Origin: Paenibacillus crassostreae
Lineage (GTDB): Bacteria > Bacillota > Bacilli > Paenibacillales > Paenibacillaceae
Direction of reading: 5' to 3'
Assembly: GCF_001857945.1 (NCBI RefSeq)
Contig: NZ_CP017770.1
Coordinates: 3,906,001-3,970,000 of the forward strand
DNA length: 64,000 nt
Below are positions 24,007-33,542 of this stretch, piece after piece. The notes under the pieces were generated by a model. The model searched no databases. It worked only from the letters and a program-made list of their open reading frames with translations, and had not been told where the DNA came from. How positions within the stretch are numbered: position 1 is the stretch's first letter; every line of letters begins with the position of its first letter. Made by a program: the position numbers and the translations under genes.

Positions 24007-25221
24007 TTACCCCTGTCTTCTTTTTTGGATAGCGGTCTGATACAGATTAAGCAACTGTTCCGACATAGCATTCATCGGCCATTGCTTCATTGCCCATTGC
24101 TGGGCGGCTATACCGAGTTCCGTCCGATAGGCATCTTCTTTTAGTAACCTCTTCAAACTTTTCGCTAATGCATCACTATCCCCTACTGGAGTTAGGAGTC
24201 CAGTAACCTCGTGTTCAACCATCTCAGGTAAACCTCCAGCATTGCTGACAATGGCTGCTTTTCCAGCTATTTGTGCTTCGATTAATGAAATGGATTGATT
24301 TTCGATCAGGCTTGGTAGTACGAAAATATCAGACTGGTGTAACAGTGCAGGGATATCGTTTCTAATTCCTAGAAATATGACATGCTTCTGTAGACCAAGG
24401 TCATTCGATTGTTTCATAAGATTCGTTTTTTCTTCCCCTTCACCGACAATCCAACAAACCCAGTCATCACGTTTTTTCTTTAATTTACTAAGAGCGGTTA
24501 AAAGAAAATGAATTCCTTTCAATTGTACTAACCGCCCAGTAAAGATAATGACCTTCTTGTCAGAAGGGCGGGCTAAGTCACTTCCCATATGCATCCGGTT
24601 GATAAAGGTATCTACATCAAAACCATATGGAAACACTTCTAGTTGTTCAGCGGGCACCTTATATTCATTCGTCAGAATATCATACAGCCATCGGTTGGCA
24701 ACATGTGTAACCTCAGCAGATGTGGATCCTGTATATTCAATCGCATCATAATAAGCCTGAGCTACAAAATCTGTTGGGTGATTGATTTTTCTTATTTCAT
24801 GCGCTACGCAACCGTGCAGTGTGGCTACTAAAGCAGTGTTGGGATGACGAATTCGAGCAATAGCAGTAGTAGATATGACATCTTGTGTATGAATCACATC
24901 ATAGTCATTTACATTGAAGTAAGCGGCAGCTAATTCATACATATACCTTTGAAATTCCGCATAATTGACAAGGGGATTAGCATGGAGAATAGGATAAGTT
25001 GTTAAATTTAACTTGGCCTTTAGTAATGGAAGCAGTTTATCCTTTGAAAGTCTTCGATTTTGATTCTGCATATAAATAAATGAGTTTGTAGCGTCGTCCC
25101 CATTTCCGAGAATATCGACTTCATGACCCATGGATTCCAGCTTAGCTTTAAGCTGCACCATAAAAGGCCATACCCCTCCAACATGTGGAATGGGCCAGTA
25201 TGTTGCAAGCAGTATTTTCAC
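24007..25221 (-). CDS. Glycosyltransferase family 4 protein
   Basis: A 404-residue GT-B glycosyltransferase. N-terminal acceptor half: ATYWPIPHVGGVWPFMVQLKA, with glycine-rich loop PHVGGV; C-terminal donor half: VIIFTGRLVQLKGIHFLL, then EAQIAGKAAIVSNAGGLPEM with the E-x7-E retaining motif (LPSLIENQSISLIEAQ). Cytoplasmic, expected to transfer a sugar from a nucleotide donor onto a lipid or glycan acceptor. First gene of the minus-strand unit with the repeat protein and the epimerase; divergent from the DUF1796 gene. Confidence 0.93.
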   Translation of the reverse strand: MKILLATYWPIPHVGGVWPFMVQLKAKLESMGHEVDILGNGDDATNSFIYMQNQNRRLSKDKLLPLLKAKLNLTTYPILHANPLVNYAEFQRYMYELAAAYFNVNDYDVIHTQDVISTTAIARIRHPNTALVATLHGCVAHEIRKINHPTDFVAQAYYDAIEYTGSTSAEVTHVANRWLYDILTNEYKVPAEQLEVFPYGFDVDTFINRMHMGSDLARPSDKKVIIFTGRLVQLKGIHFLLTALSKLKKKRDDWVCWIVGEGEEKTNLMKQSNDLGLQKHVIFLGIRNDIPALLHQSDIFVLPSLIENQSISLIEAQIAGKAAIVSNAGGLPEMVEHEVTGLLTPVGDSDALAKSLKRLLKEDAYRTELGIAAQQWAMKQWPMNAMSEQLLNLYQTAIQKRRQG

Positions 25222-25479
25222 CGTTCATCGCTCCTCTTTCCTATAAACTTAAATTTATTAGTAGAAACGAGCCAATTTTATAATTACGCAAACCGATTAT
25301 TAAATTGATTCGAGACTACAGCATATTGAAAAATAGAGAATAAGTTCGGGCAAAATGATAGGCAATTAAATCTTTAATTATAAATGTATGACAGTACTAT
25401 GGCTTGCGTCCAAGCATTTAGATAGAAGAGTGAATTCAATAGAGTAGAACCCTTAGTAAATGAAAGGCGCTGAGAGACT

Positions 25480-26103
25480 ATGAGACTTGCGGAGTTAGAA
25501 GGGAAATATGATAGTATTTTCAGTTTGGGAGACCTTTGTCTTGCTTCTATTCAGCTTGAGAAAAACAACTTAAGACTATTTTCGGGTGTGCTAGATTGGG
25601 TGGGGTCACCGCAATTACCTGAAGTGAGTCGGCTATTGATGAATCGATTTACAGGCTTCATGGAACTAGAGAACTTGAGGGTGGTTGGAGATGCAGGCGC
25701 AGATATGCTCCTAGTGTCGGATGAATATTATCATATTTTTTCCAACCATGATTTTAGCAAAGTGCTGAATCCTAACAACAACTTATTTGATTATCCTAAT
25801 GTAAAACAAAAATTTGATCGACGTATTCAGCGCTTTCTAGAAAAGATGGAAAATAGTGAACGAATTCTTTTTGTCAGAACAGAAGGTAACCTTCAGGAAG
25901 TATATGATCTTCAGATGGTTTTAGCAGGATTAGTAAAGCATGATTTCCGGATTCTTGTCATTAATCATGCTCCTGTAGATGGTATTGTGGAATTAAATTG
26001 GCCGATAGAAAAAGTATGTGCTGTTCAATTTCCCGACGGAGAAAAATGGGCAGGTAACGATGAACTATGGAAAACGATGCTTAAAGGGATTCACCATTTA
26101 TAA
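25480..26103 (+). CDS. DUF1796 family putative cysteine peptidase-like protein
   Basis: A 207-residue protein of the DUF1796 family (papain-like fold predicted). The conserved start YDSIFSLGDLCLASIQLE carries the putative catalytic cysteine, followed by RLFSGVLDWV, a HxFSNHDFS segment with histidines, and ILFVRTEGNLQEV. These proteins commonly occur in polysaccharide or surface-glycan clusters in Firmicutes; the biochemical role is unknown. It heads a two-gene unit with the CapD-type dehydratase 22 bp downstream and faces the GT4 gene, so it shares the glycan context. Confidence 0.82.
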   Translation: MRLAELEGKYDSIFSLGDLCLASIQLEKNNLRLFSGVLDWVGSPQLPEVSRLLMNRFTGFMELENLRVVGDAGADMLLVSDEYYHIFSNHDFSKVLNPNNNLFDYPNVKQKFDRRIQRFLEKMENSERILFVRTEGNLQEVYDLQMVLAGLVKHDFRILVINHAPVDGIVELNWPIEKVCAVQFPDGEKWAGNDELWKTMLKGIHHL

Positions 26104-26125
26104 AAGATAGGGGATGAGGAGAGAT

Positions 26126-27112
26126 ATGTTAACGCAATCTACTATTCTGGTCACTGGTGGAACAGGTTCAATAGGCTACGAACTGATTACACAGTTACTT
26201 GCGTATAATCCGAAAAAAGTAGTCGTATATACAAGGAATGAATCTGCACAAGTTACGATGAAACAGACCTTTAACGATAATAGATTGTCTTTTTGTATCG
26301 GGGATATCCGCGATAAGGAAGCGTTATTCAAAGCTTTCGTAGGTATCGATTACGTATTCCATCTAGCTGCGCTCAAGCATGTTCCAATCTGTGAGGAACA
26401 ACCTATCGAAGCTCTAAAAACGAATGTGGGTGGTACACAAAATGTGATTGACGCTGCCTTGCATCATGGCGTGAAAAAAGTTATTAACATGTCGACTGAT
26501 AAGGCTGCAGATCCGAGTAATTTTTACGGTACGACAAAAGCCATTGGGGAAAAGATGATGATTTTGTCGAATAATTTGAATACGAATACCAAAATGATTT
26601 GCGTAAGGGGAGGGAATATTCTAGGTACAAGTGGAAGTGTGCTCCACTTATTTATGAAGCAAATTAGAGAGAACAATCAAGTGGGAATTACGGATAAGCG
26701 GATGGTTCGATTCTTCATGACGTTACAAGAAGTGACTGCACTTCTGATCAAAGCCGCTATTGATGGTATAGGTGGTGAAGTTTTTATTATGGCCATGCCC
26801 GCGTGCAGAATCATTGATCTAGCTGAGGTATTGATCGAGATGTCCGGTAAGAAGAATACAGGAATAGTAGAGCATGGCATCAGACCAGGTGAGAAACTGA
26901 ACGAACTGCTTATATCTGAATACGAAAGTCAAAATGCGGTACAATATAACGAACAATTAATTGTTATACTTCCAACTAATGAAAATCTCAAGTTGCAAGA
27001 GCATTACTCCAGTTTTCCACCGCTTACGAACAAAACCTATTCTTCTAATGATGTATTGATGAGCAAGGATGAAATTAAGACTATGTTGATTAAGAGTGGG
27101 TTTATCTCTTGA
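26126..27112 (+). CDS. UDP-sugar 4,6-dehydratase, CapD/PseB-type
   Basis: A 328-residue soluble SDR of the polysaccharide-biosynthesis (FlaA1/PseB) family. NAD motif TGGTGSIGYELI; DYVFHLAALKHVPICEEQP; MSTDKAADPSNFYGTTKAIGE holds the Tyr/Lys pair with the Lys-Ala-Ala-Asp-Pro signature; then VRGGNILGTSGSV. It is expected to convert UDP-GlcNAc to a 4-keto-6-deoxy sugar. It lacks the N-terminal membrane domain of full CapD. ATG 26126 with GAGGAGAGAT upstream is preferred over an in-frame ATG at 26114. Likely co-transcribed with the DUF1796 gene. Confidence 0.9.
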   Translation: MLTQSTILVTGGTGSIGYELITQLLAYNPKKVVVYTRNESAQVTMKQTFNDNRLSFCIGDIRDKEALFKAFVGIDYVFHLAALKHVPICEEQPIEALKTNVGGTQNVIDAALHHGVKKVINMSTDKAADPSNFYGTTKAIGEKMMILSNNLNTNTKMICVRGGNILGTSGSVLHLFMKQIRENNQVGITDKRMVRFFMTLQEVTALLIKAAIDGIGGEVFIMAMPACRIIDLAEVLIEMSGKKNTGIVEHGIRPGEKLNELLISEYESQNAVQYNEQLIVILPTNENLKLQEHYSSFPPLTNKTYSSNDVLMSKDEIKTMLIKSGFIS

Positions 27113-27154
27113 ATTTATTCATGCAATGTCGACTATATATTTACCGAACAACAA

Positions 27155-27200
27155 AAACAGCACGAACCGATCGAGTATTGAGTCGTGCTGTTTAGCACTT
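27155..27200 (+). terminator. Terminator after the dehydratase gene
   Basis: AAACAGCACGA (27155-27165) pairs with TCGTGCTGTTT (27183-27193); a T run follows at about 27199. Confidence 0.85.
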
Positions 27201-27234
27201 TTTTTATTATTAACTCTATAAATATTTCAAAAGG

Positions 27235-27263
27235 TTGGAATGAATTTATGAAAGCGCTATAAT
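27235..27263 (+). promoter_or_regulatory. Promoter of the AraC-type regulator with overlapping cre-like site
   Basis: TTGGAA (27235-27240), 17-bp spacer, TATAAT (27258-27263). TGAAAGCGCTATAA (27249-27262) matches the CcpA cre consensus TGWNANCGNTNWCA at 13 of 14 positions and overlaps the -10 box, so carbon-catabolite repression of the regulator is likely. Confidence 0.65.
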
Positions 27264-27298
27264 TAAATTATGCAGTAATGAATTAAAGGAGTTGCATA

Positions 27299-29536
27299 AT
27301 GAAAAAAGGTAGAATATTTTATACAATTTTCATTCCTATTTTAGTTCTGGGAGCAGGCCTTGTCATTAGTTTTGGTAGTTATATCTATATCAGTACAACA
27401 AGTTCAGTTATTGAAAGAGTTGCAAATACCAAGCAAAGTTACATAGCGCAAACGAAAAATAATCTAGAAAATAAGATCCAAAGTATTGAATATGCTTTTA
27501 ATACTTATAGCACCACCAGCTCATTTAGCAAAGTGGTGGAGAATCCTATAACGGAAAGGGATTTTGAGGAGTATCGAGATGTTAACTCTCAACTTAATTA
27601 TATTGCTACGATGGGAATGGAAGAAACAAATTACTCGCTGATTAGTCTTGAACAGAATTGGCAAATATCTAACGGAAGATTATCCTATTTGTCAGAAAGT
27701 GATCGGGAAGATTTATATAAGACTTATATTGACAATCAGGATCAAAGTTTGTTTTGGATCAAGACAGATAATGGTATTCGCTTTGTAAATACGTTGCCAG
27801 TTTTCTCTAAAGATAAGCAAGCTATTGCATTATCAGATATTTCCTTGCAAACATTAAAGCGTACGATCCAAACAGATGAACAAATGGCAGTTTTTATTCT
27901 AGATAAAAAAGGCGAATTGATGTACCGAACGGAATCCAGTGAAGATTTATCTAACGAGCAGCTCAAGCAAATCTCAAAGGAGATTAGTACACAACAAGAT
28001 AGGGGCGTATTGACGCTAGATATTGCGAATAAATCGATACAAGTCATTTATACAAAATCTACTTATAATAATTGGAATTATATAACTTTACTGAATGAAG
28101 ATGAAATATCGAAAGCGTTAAAAACGACGAAATTTGGGATCGCTACAATGGTGTTTATATTAACCTTACTGATTATCGTAGTAGCATATGTGATTTCTGT
28201 TTATTTTACGAGGCCGTTTCAACGAATTAAACACAGTCTTCCTAATGACGCAGAGATCAATACACAAAATGAAATTGATTGGATTATCTACTCTATTGAT
28301 TCCATTTTAACTGAGAAGGAAAGCCTCCAAAAATTGATGCGTTCTGAAATGCCACAACTTGAAACACAATTGATTCTGAATCTATTTCGAAACCGTGTCA
28401 CTGAGGAGGAGTTAGCACAAAAATTATCTCGATTCGGTTATCAAGTGGCGAAGAATCAAAGATATGTCACCATGTTAATTCAATTAGATAATTTAGGTGG
28501 ACGAGAGGCATCCGATCGGGACATCATGTTACTAGCGATTAACAAAATAGTAGAGGAAGTTGTTCCAAAACAGCAAAGATTGCTTCCAGTTATTCTAAAT
28601 GACCATACCCAAGCCACCATCTTGATGTTTAAAGGCATGAACGAACAAGAGATTGATAAGCTAGTGTTGGATTTTGCCACAACATTGATGAGGAAAGTGA
28701 AAGAATACTTGCAATTATCCATTAGCGTGGGTATTAGTAAATCGTATGAGAATTTATTCGAGAGTAAGGAAGCCTGTGAAATGAGTAAGCAAGCTTTACA
28801 CCATCGTTTGAATCTGGGAAAAGAATCTATCATATTCTATGAAGAGATTTCAATGACAGTTTCAGGTCCAGTGCTTCTTCATTACCCTGTGGAAATAGAA
28901 TCAAAACTATTTGATGCGATTCGATTAGGTGAAGAAGAACAAGTATGTTCTATATTGCATTTATTATTGATTGAATTGATGAAGAAAAACAAAAACTCAA
29001 TGAACTTAGAAGTAATGCTAGTACGATTCGTTAACAATTTGATTCAATTTGCGCAGCTTTCAGGAATAGAAATACCATTGACACAAGATAACCACGCATT
29101 GTATCACCGATTGTTAGATATTCGTAATCCAGAAGAGATTGAGCGCATGTTGGTAGAAGAAGTTATACTTCCAATGGTGTGGAGTATGAAGGAGCGAACG
29201 AGCGAACAATTCCGTAGCGTTTCAGAGAAAATTGCTGGAATTGTACGTTCGGAGTATGATCAAGAGTTATCGTTAGAATTAATTGGGGATCGTCTTCATT
29301 ACAACCCTAGTTATTTAAGCAATATCTTTAAAAAGGAATATGGTACGACATTTAGTGAGTACTTGATGAACTACCGACTGGAAATGGCGAAAAAATGGTT
29401 GATTGAAACTGATCTAACGATTAAAGATATTGCAGAACGATTACAATACCATAATTCGCAAAACTTTATTCGTTCTTTTAGAAAGAAAGAGCATATTACT
29501 CCAGGAGCTTATCGAAAGTCCAACGAAGTTATTTGA
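27299..29536 (+). CDS. Membrane sensor AraC-family regulator
   Basis: A 745-residue one-component regulator typical of Paenibacillus sugar loci. Membrane segment 1 is near residues 8-30, an extracellular Cache-like region follows to about 280, segment 2 lies near 282-302 (ends RPFQRIKHSL), and the C-terminal 100 residues are a double-HTH AraC domain (LSLELIGDRLHYNPSYLSNI, FKKEYGTTFSEYL, IKDIAERLQYHNSQNFI). A middle segment resembles the degenerate GGDEF-like linkers of these proteins. It should sense an extracellular oligosaccharide and switch on the adjoining transporter and pectin enzymes. AGGAG lies before ATG 27299. Confidence 0.9.
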   Translation: MKKGRIFYTIFIPILVLGAGLVISFGSYIYISTTSSVIERVANTKQSYIAQTKNNLENKIQSIEYAFNTYSTTSSFSKVVENPITERDFEEYRDVNSQLNYIATMGMEETNYSLISLEQNWQISNGRLSYLSESDREDLYKTYIDNQDQSLFWIKTDNGIRFVNTLPVFSKDKQAIALSDISLQTLKRTIQTDEQMAVFILDKKGELMYRTESSEDLSNEQLKQISKEISTQQDRGVLTLDIANKSIQVIYTKSTYNNWNYITLLNEDEISKALKTTKFGIATMVFILTLLIIVVAYVISVYFTRPFQRIKHSLPNDAEINTQNEIDWIIYSIDSILTEKESLQKLMRSEMPQLETQLILNLFRNRVTEEELAQKLSRFGYQVAKNQRYVTMLIQLDNLGGREASDRDIMLLAINKIVEEVVPKQQRLLPVILNDHTQATILMFKGMNEQEIDKLVLDFATTLMRKVKEYLQLSISVGISKSYENLFESKEACEMSKQALHHRLNLGKESIIFYEEISMTVSGPVLLHYPVEIESKLFDAIRLGEEEQVCSILHLLLIELMKKNKNSMNLEVMLVRFVNNLIQFAQLSGIEIPLTQDNHALYHRLLDIRNPEEIERMLVEEVILPMVWSMKERTSEQFRSVSEKIAGIVRSEYDQELSLELIGDRLHYNPSYLSNIFKKEYGTTFSEYLMNYRLEMAKKWLIETDLTIKDIAERLQYHNSQNFIRSFRKKEHITPGAYRKSNEVI

Positions 29537-29567
29537 ATGAGGAAGTATGCTAAATAGATTGTACACA

Positions 29568-29621
29568 GAATAAGGGACTGTCACGAGTCAGTTTTATGAC
29601 TCGGATGACAGTCCCTTATTC
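29568..29621. terminator. Bidirectional terminator between regulator and permease genes
   Basis: A perfect 16-bp outer stem (29568-29583 with 29606-29621) with an inner GAGTCA/TGACTC stem separates the two convergent genes. Confidence 0.9.
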
Positions 29622-29631
29622 ATGGAATAGA

Positions 29632-30516
29632 TTAACCTTTTACTGCACCTAATAATGCCCCTTTTGTAAAGTGCTTTTGCACAAATGGATAAGCAATTAG
29701 CATTGGAATGGTTGCAACTACAATAACAGCCATCTTAACCGTTTGTGCAGGTGGAATCACATCAACTGAAGTCCCTTCTGCCTGCATACCGCTAGAGACG
29801 ATAACGATTTGGCGAAGCAAGACTTGAATCGGCCATTTGTTAGAGTCATTGATATAAAGAATGGCATTCATGTACGTATTCCAATAAGTTACTGCATAGA
29901 AAAGAGAAATGGTCGCAATGGATGGTAAGGCTAACGGTACCATAATTTTAAGGAATACGCCCAGATCGGTACTTCCGTCGATCTTAGCCGACTCTTCCAA
30001 ACTATCAGGTAAAGCCTGAAAAAAGTTACGCATAATAATCATGTTAAATGCGTTAAGTGAGACTGGCAGAATTAATGACCAATAGGAATCGATTAATCCT
30101 AAGCTCTTTACTACTAGGAAGGTAGGAATCATCCCTCCACTAAACAACATAGAGAATACGACTATGAAATTAATGAAGTTTCTACCATAGAGATATCTTC
30201 TTGATAATCCGTAGGCCATAAGTGAAGTAAGGATCATGCTGACGATAGTCCCTACTACAGTTACACCGATAGAAACACCTAGTCCATTAAATATGGTTGG
30301 AGTTGAAAGAATATACCGATAAGCATCTAATGAGAAGGTTGTAGGAAATAAGATGAATCGTTTTGCAACAACTTCTTGAGTTGAAGCAAAAGAACTGGCA
30401 ATCACATTAATGAATGGCAAGAGACAGGCAAGAGAAATAAGAATTAATAAAGTATTGTTTACAATTGAAAAAATAAGATTGCTACTTGATTTTCCTTTTT
30501 GTGATGGTAGTGCCAC
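29632..30516 (-). CDS. Carbohydrate ABC transporter permease, LplC/YtcP-type
   Basis: A 294-residue inner-membrane permease of the MalG/LplC group with six segments. The EAA loop reads DSLEESAKIDGSTDLGVFLKIMVPLALP, and the N-terminal LACLLPFINVIASSFAS and C-terminal AYPFVQKHFTKGALLGAVKG are characteristic. Start GTG 30516 with AGGAGG 7 bp upstream. It should pair with the LplB-type permease that begins at 30810, which is unusually encoded on the opposite strand; the two share the 293-bp divergent region. Confidence 0.92.
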   Translation of the reverse strand: MALPSQKGKSSSNLIFSIVNNTLLILISLACLLPFINVIASSFASTQEVVAKRFILFPTTFSLDAYRYILSTPTIFNGLGVSIGVTVVGTIVSMILTSLMAYGLSRRYLYGRNFINFIVVFSMLFSGGMIPTFLVVKSLGLIDSYWSLILPVSLNAFNMIIMRNFFQALPDSLEESAKIDGSTDLGVFLKIMVPLALPSIATISLFYAVTYWNTYMNAILYINDSNKWPIQVLLRQIVIVSSGMQAEGTSVDVIPPAQTVKMAVIVVATIPMLIAYPFVQKHFTKGALLGAVKG

Positions 30517-30766
30517 ATGATAACCTCCTAAGTATTATTTCTAGTAATCGCTTACATTTAAATTTTACCAAGGGTGAATGATTCCGTATATAATCAAATC
30601 TTTTGGTGTTCTTATTTATGAGAAGAATAGGTAAATAAGACGGGATACTCATTAGATATGATGTAATCATTAAGTGAGGTGGATATGTCAAGAGTGTATT
30701 GTTTACGCTGTTTTATATAGCTGATCATTTAATGATTATATACGTAATAAAGGGAATTACGTATTA

Positions 30767-30780
30767 TGAAAGCGTTATCA
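30767..30780. promoter_or_regulatory. CcpA cre site, perfect consensus
   Basis: TGAAAGCGTTATCA fits TGWNANCGNTNWCA at every position. It is in the divergent region between the two permease genes, about 30 bp before the LplB-type start, so glucose repression of sugar import is expected. Confidence 0.8.
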
Positions 30781-30809
30781 GTAATGCTTCTAAGGAGGAT
30801 CGGTAGCTA

Positions 30810-31778
30810 ATGAAAGTTTCAATTATGACACCAAGGAATAACGTAGATTTAAAAATCGAAAAGAAGAAAAGAAGAAAAGAAAACCTTGCTAGTGTGAAAA
30901 GAAATAAGATGCTATACTTCATGATTTTACCAGGATTTTTATTCTTTATTCTATTTAAGTATTTACCTATGGCAGGCTTGATGATCTCATTTCAAGATTA
31001 TCAGCCGTTCTTAGGGATAGCAGGTAGTGAATGGGTCGGATTCAAACATTTTATTCGCTTGTTTACAGAACCAACCTTTTTCATGTTGTTAAGGAATACA
31101 TTGATTCTATTTGCGATGAATATTATTTTATTCTTTCCATTACCCATTATTCTGGCGTTAATGCTGAATGAAGTAAGGCATCGTTATTTTAAAAATGTCA
31201 TTCAAACCATCATCTATATTCCGCATTTTATGTCATGGGTGATCATTGTTTCCATCACATATATGTTTCTGAATATAGATGGTGGAGTTTTAAACGAAAT
31301 GATTGCTAGTCTAGGAGGAGAGAAGATTAGCTTCTTAACTTCTACTGAATGGTTGCGGACCGTCTACATTGGACAAATCATTTGGAAGGAACTCGGCTGG
31401 TCAACAATCATATTTCTAGCTGCTATTACTGTGGTAGATACGCAACTCTATGAAGCTGTAGAAATGGATGGTGCAGGACGTTTAAGAAAGATGTGGCATG
31501 TTACTTTGCCGGCAATTCGACCTGTTATCATTACGTTGTTAATTTTAAAGATCGGCAGTACGTTAGACCTTGGATTCGAACATATGTATTTGTTACTTAA
31601 TTCATTAAACCGCGAAGTTGCTGAAATATTTGATACTTATATTTATACGGCTGGTTTAAAAAATGGGCAATTAAGTTTTAGTACAACAGTAGGGTTATTT
31701 AAAGGTGTAGTTGGCTTAATCTTAGTCATGGGTTCGAATAAATTAGCGAAAAAGTTAGGGGAAGATGGGGTTTATTAA
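30810..31778 (+). CDS. Carbohydrate ABC transporter permease, LplB-type
   Basis: A 322-residue permease of the MalF/LplB group: basic N-terminal tail (EKKKRRKENL), six membrane segments, KYLPMAGLMISFQDYQPF after the first, and an EAA loop YEAVEMDGAGRLRKMWHVTLP. AAGGAGG lies about 10 bp before ATG 30810. It is followed by the receptor gene and the pectin enzymes in the same direction. Its partner permease is divergent. No ATPase gene is present; LplB/LplC systems normally use a shared MsmX/UgpC-type ATPase encoded elsewhere. Confidence 0.93.
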   Translation: MKVSIMTPRNNVDLKIEKKKRRKENLASVKRNKMLYFMILPGFLFFILFKYLPMAGLMISFQDYQPFLGIAGSEWVGFKHFIRLFTEPTFFMLLRNTLILFAMNIILFFPLPIILALMLNEVRHRYFKNVIQTIIYIPHFMSWVIIVSITYMFLNIDGGVLNEMIASLGGEKISFLTSTEWLRTVYIGQIIWKELGWSTIIFLAAITVVDTQLYEAVEMDGAGRLRKMWHVTLPAIRPVIITLLILKIGSTLDLGFEHMYLLLNSLNREVAEIFDTYIYTAGLKNGQLSFSTTVGLFKGVVGLILVMGSNKLAKKLGEDGVY

Positions 31779-31888
31779 TCTTAGGCTTTTATTCTGGAAT
31801 TCTTACTTTTTCCGGAGTGAGTATTATGACTTATTGCGGTAAAAGAGGAAGATATAGTTTACTAAATATAAGAAATGGGGTAATAAAG

Positions 31889-33445
31889 ATGAATCAAACG
31901 GCCAAAAAGCTAGTAGCCTTAATGCTCTGCAGCGGACTTTTGCTCACAGCTTGTGGTGGAGGCAATAACAGTGGGAATACTAGTAACAATGCTAACTCTG
32001 GTAAGAATGCTAACTCTGGTAAGAATGCTGAAGCCTATGATGAAAATGCAAAAGCAACTATTTCATGGTTAAATATTTTGCATACGGCTTCGCCGCCAAC
32101 AGATACTGTACTGGATCAGATTGAAGAGAAGACCAACAGCGAAATTAAGTTCTCATGGATTCCAGATGCATCTAAGGAGGAACGTCTCAATACAGCTTTG
32201 GCTTCAAATTCACTATCAGATATTGTAACATTAACGATACTCGATAATTCAGCAGTACGTAATGCATTGAAATCTGGGATGTTCTGGGAGGTAGAAAGTT
32301 ATTTAGATGATTATCCCAACTTGGCCGCTATTTCTCAAGACACTCGCACTTCCGCTTCTATTGGTGGTAAATTATATGGGGTACCTTTCCAAAAGGATCT
32401 TGCGCGGAATGGTGTTGTGATTCGAAAAGATTGGCTAGATAAACTAGGATTAGCAATTCCTAAAACAACAGATGAATTGATGGCGGCAGCGAAAGCATTT
32501 ACCGAGCAAGACCCTGATGGTAATGGTAAAAATGATACAACAGGATTTATGGATCGAAGTGACTTGATCTATGGTGCCTTTAAGACATTGGGTTCGTATT
32601 TTGGAACACCAACCAATTGGAGTGTAAACGACGAGGGTATCATGACACCAGAGTTTGACACCGAAGAATATATCTCAACGATGAATTTTATGAAGGAATT
32701 ATATGATAACGGTTACATTAATAAGGATTTCCCAGTTACTGCAAAAACAGATCAACAACAAAACTTTGCTCAAGGTAAAGCTGGAATTTATGTAGGAGCC
32801 TTGTTTGATAGTAAGAACTTGAAGAACTTAGCGAAAGGTATTCAAGACAATATGGAATTGGTCATGGTTAATAATATAACAGCTACAGGAAATGAAAGTG
32901 ATCGAGCCATTTGGTCTGCGACCAATGGAGTCGGTGGTTTGCTGGCTTTTCCTAAATCGGAAGTGAAAGATGAAGCTGAACTGAAACGAATTCTTAAATT
33001 TGTGAATGACTTGATGTCGGATGAAATTCATGGATTGATGACTTATGGTATTGAAGGAGTCCATTATACAGTTGGCGAAGATAATGCCGTAACCATTAAA
33101 GACCAACCATTGTGGCAACAAGAAGTTCAACCATTTGCTTCATCGCGTCCTAAAGAAACGGGTTACAAACTTCATGATTCCGATCCATTAAAAGTGGAAG
33201 CAGAGAAACTAATTGCTGAGAATGCAAAATATGCGCTCTTGAATCCAGCTCATTCATTAGAATCTGAAACGAATACGACACAGGGATCAGAATTACAAAA
33301 AATAATAACAGATGCTACTTATAAATACATTCTTGGTGAGTATCAATTGGATGAGTTTAAATCTGCCGTGGAAAGTTGGAAGAAGCAAGGTGGAAGTAAC
33401 ATCATAAAAGAATACGAATCCGCTTACAAAGAAATTAACCAATAA
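31889..33445 (+). CDS. Extracellular sugar-binding lipoprotein, LplA-type
   Basis: A 518-residue family-1 receptor for the LplB/LplC permeases. The signal peptide ends in LLTAC with Cys22 as lipid anchor, then a Gly/Asn/Ser linker containing an exact 18-bp duplication. The body has LDQIEEKTNSEIKFSWIP, a calcium-like loop DPDGNGKNDTTG typical of oligosaccharide receptors, and KESEYESAYKEINQ-like basic end. Context indicates oligogalacturonides or related pectin fragments. ATG 31889 is preferred over the 31817 start, which would put 24 residues before the signal peptide. A terminator-like hairpin follows the gene. Confidence 0.92.
   Translation: MNQTAKKLVALMLCSGLLLTACGGGNNSGNTSNNANSGKNANSGKNAEAYDENAKATISWLNILHTASPPTDTVLDQIEEKTNSEIKFSWIPDASKEERLNTALASNSLSDIVTLTILDNSAVRNALKSGMFWEVESYLDDYPNLAAISQDTRTSASIGGKLYGVPFQKDLARNGVVIRKDWLDKLGLAIPKTTDELMAAAKAFTEQDPDGNGKNDTTGFMDRSDLIYGAFKTLGSYFGTPTNWSVNDEGIMTPEFDTEEYISTMNFMKELYDNGYINKDFPVTAKTDQQQNFAQGKAGIYVGALFDSKNLKNLAKGIQDNMELVMVNNITATGNESDRAIWSATNGVGGLLAFPKSEVKDEAELKRILKFVNDLMSDEIHGLMTYGIEGVHYTVGEDNAVTIKDQPLWQQEVQPFASSRPKETGYKLHDSDPLKVEAEKLIAENAKYALLNPAHSLESETNTTQGSELQKIITDATYKYILGEYQLDEFKSAVESWKKQGGSNIIKEYESAYKEINQ
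31991..32026 (+). repeat. 18-bp in-frame tandem duplication in the lipoprotein linker
   Basis: GCTAACTCTGGTAAGAAT occurs twice in a row, encoding ANSGKN repeats in the flexible linker behind the lipid anchor. Confidence 0.9.
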
Positions 33446-33468
33446 ACCAAAAAGATAATAACCAATTA

Positions 33469-33508
33469 GGTCCTACCAAAGTGATTTGGTATGGACCGTA
33501 TTTTTTAA
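33469..33508 (+). terminator. Attenuating terminator between receptor and enzyme genes
   Basis: GGTCCTACCAAA pairs with TTTGGTATGGACC (one bulged base) and is followed by GTATTTTTT. It would lower enzyme expression relative to the receptor if the operon continues. Confidence 0.75.
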
Positions 33509-33542
33509 AATATAGATAAGTATAGATTGGAGACTTCTAATT

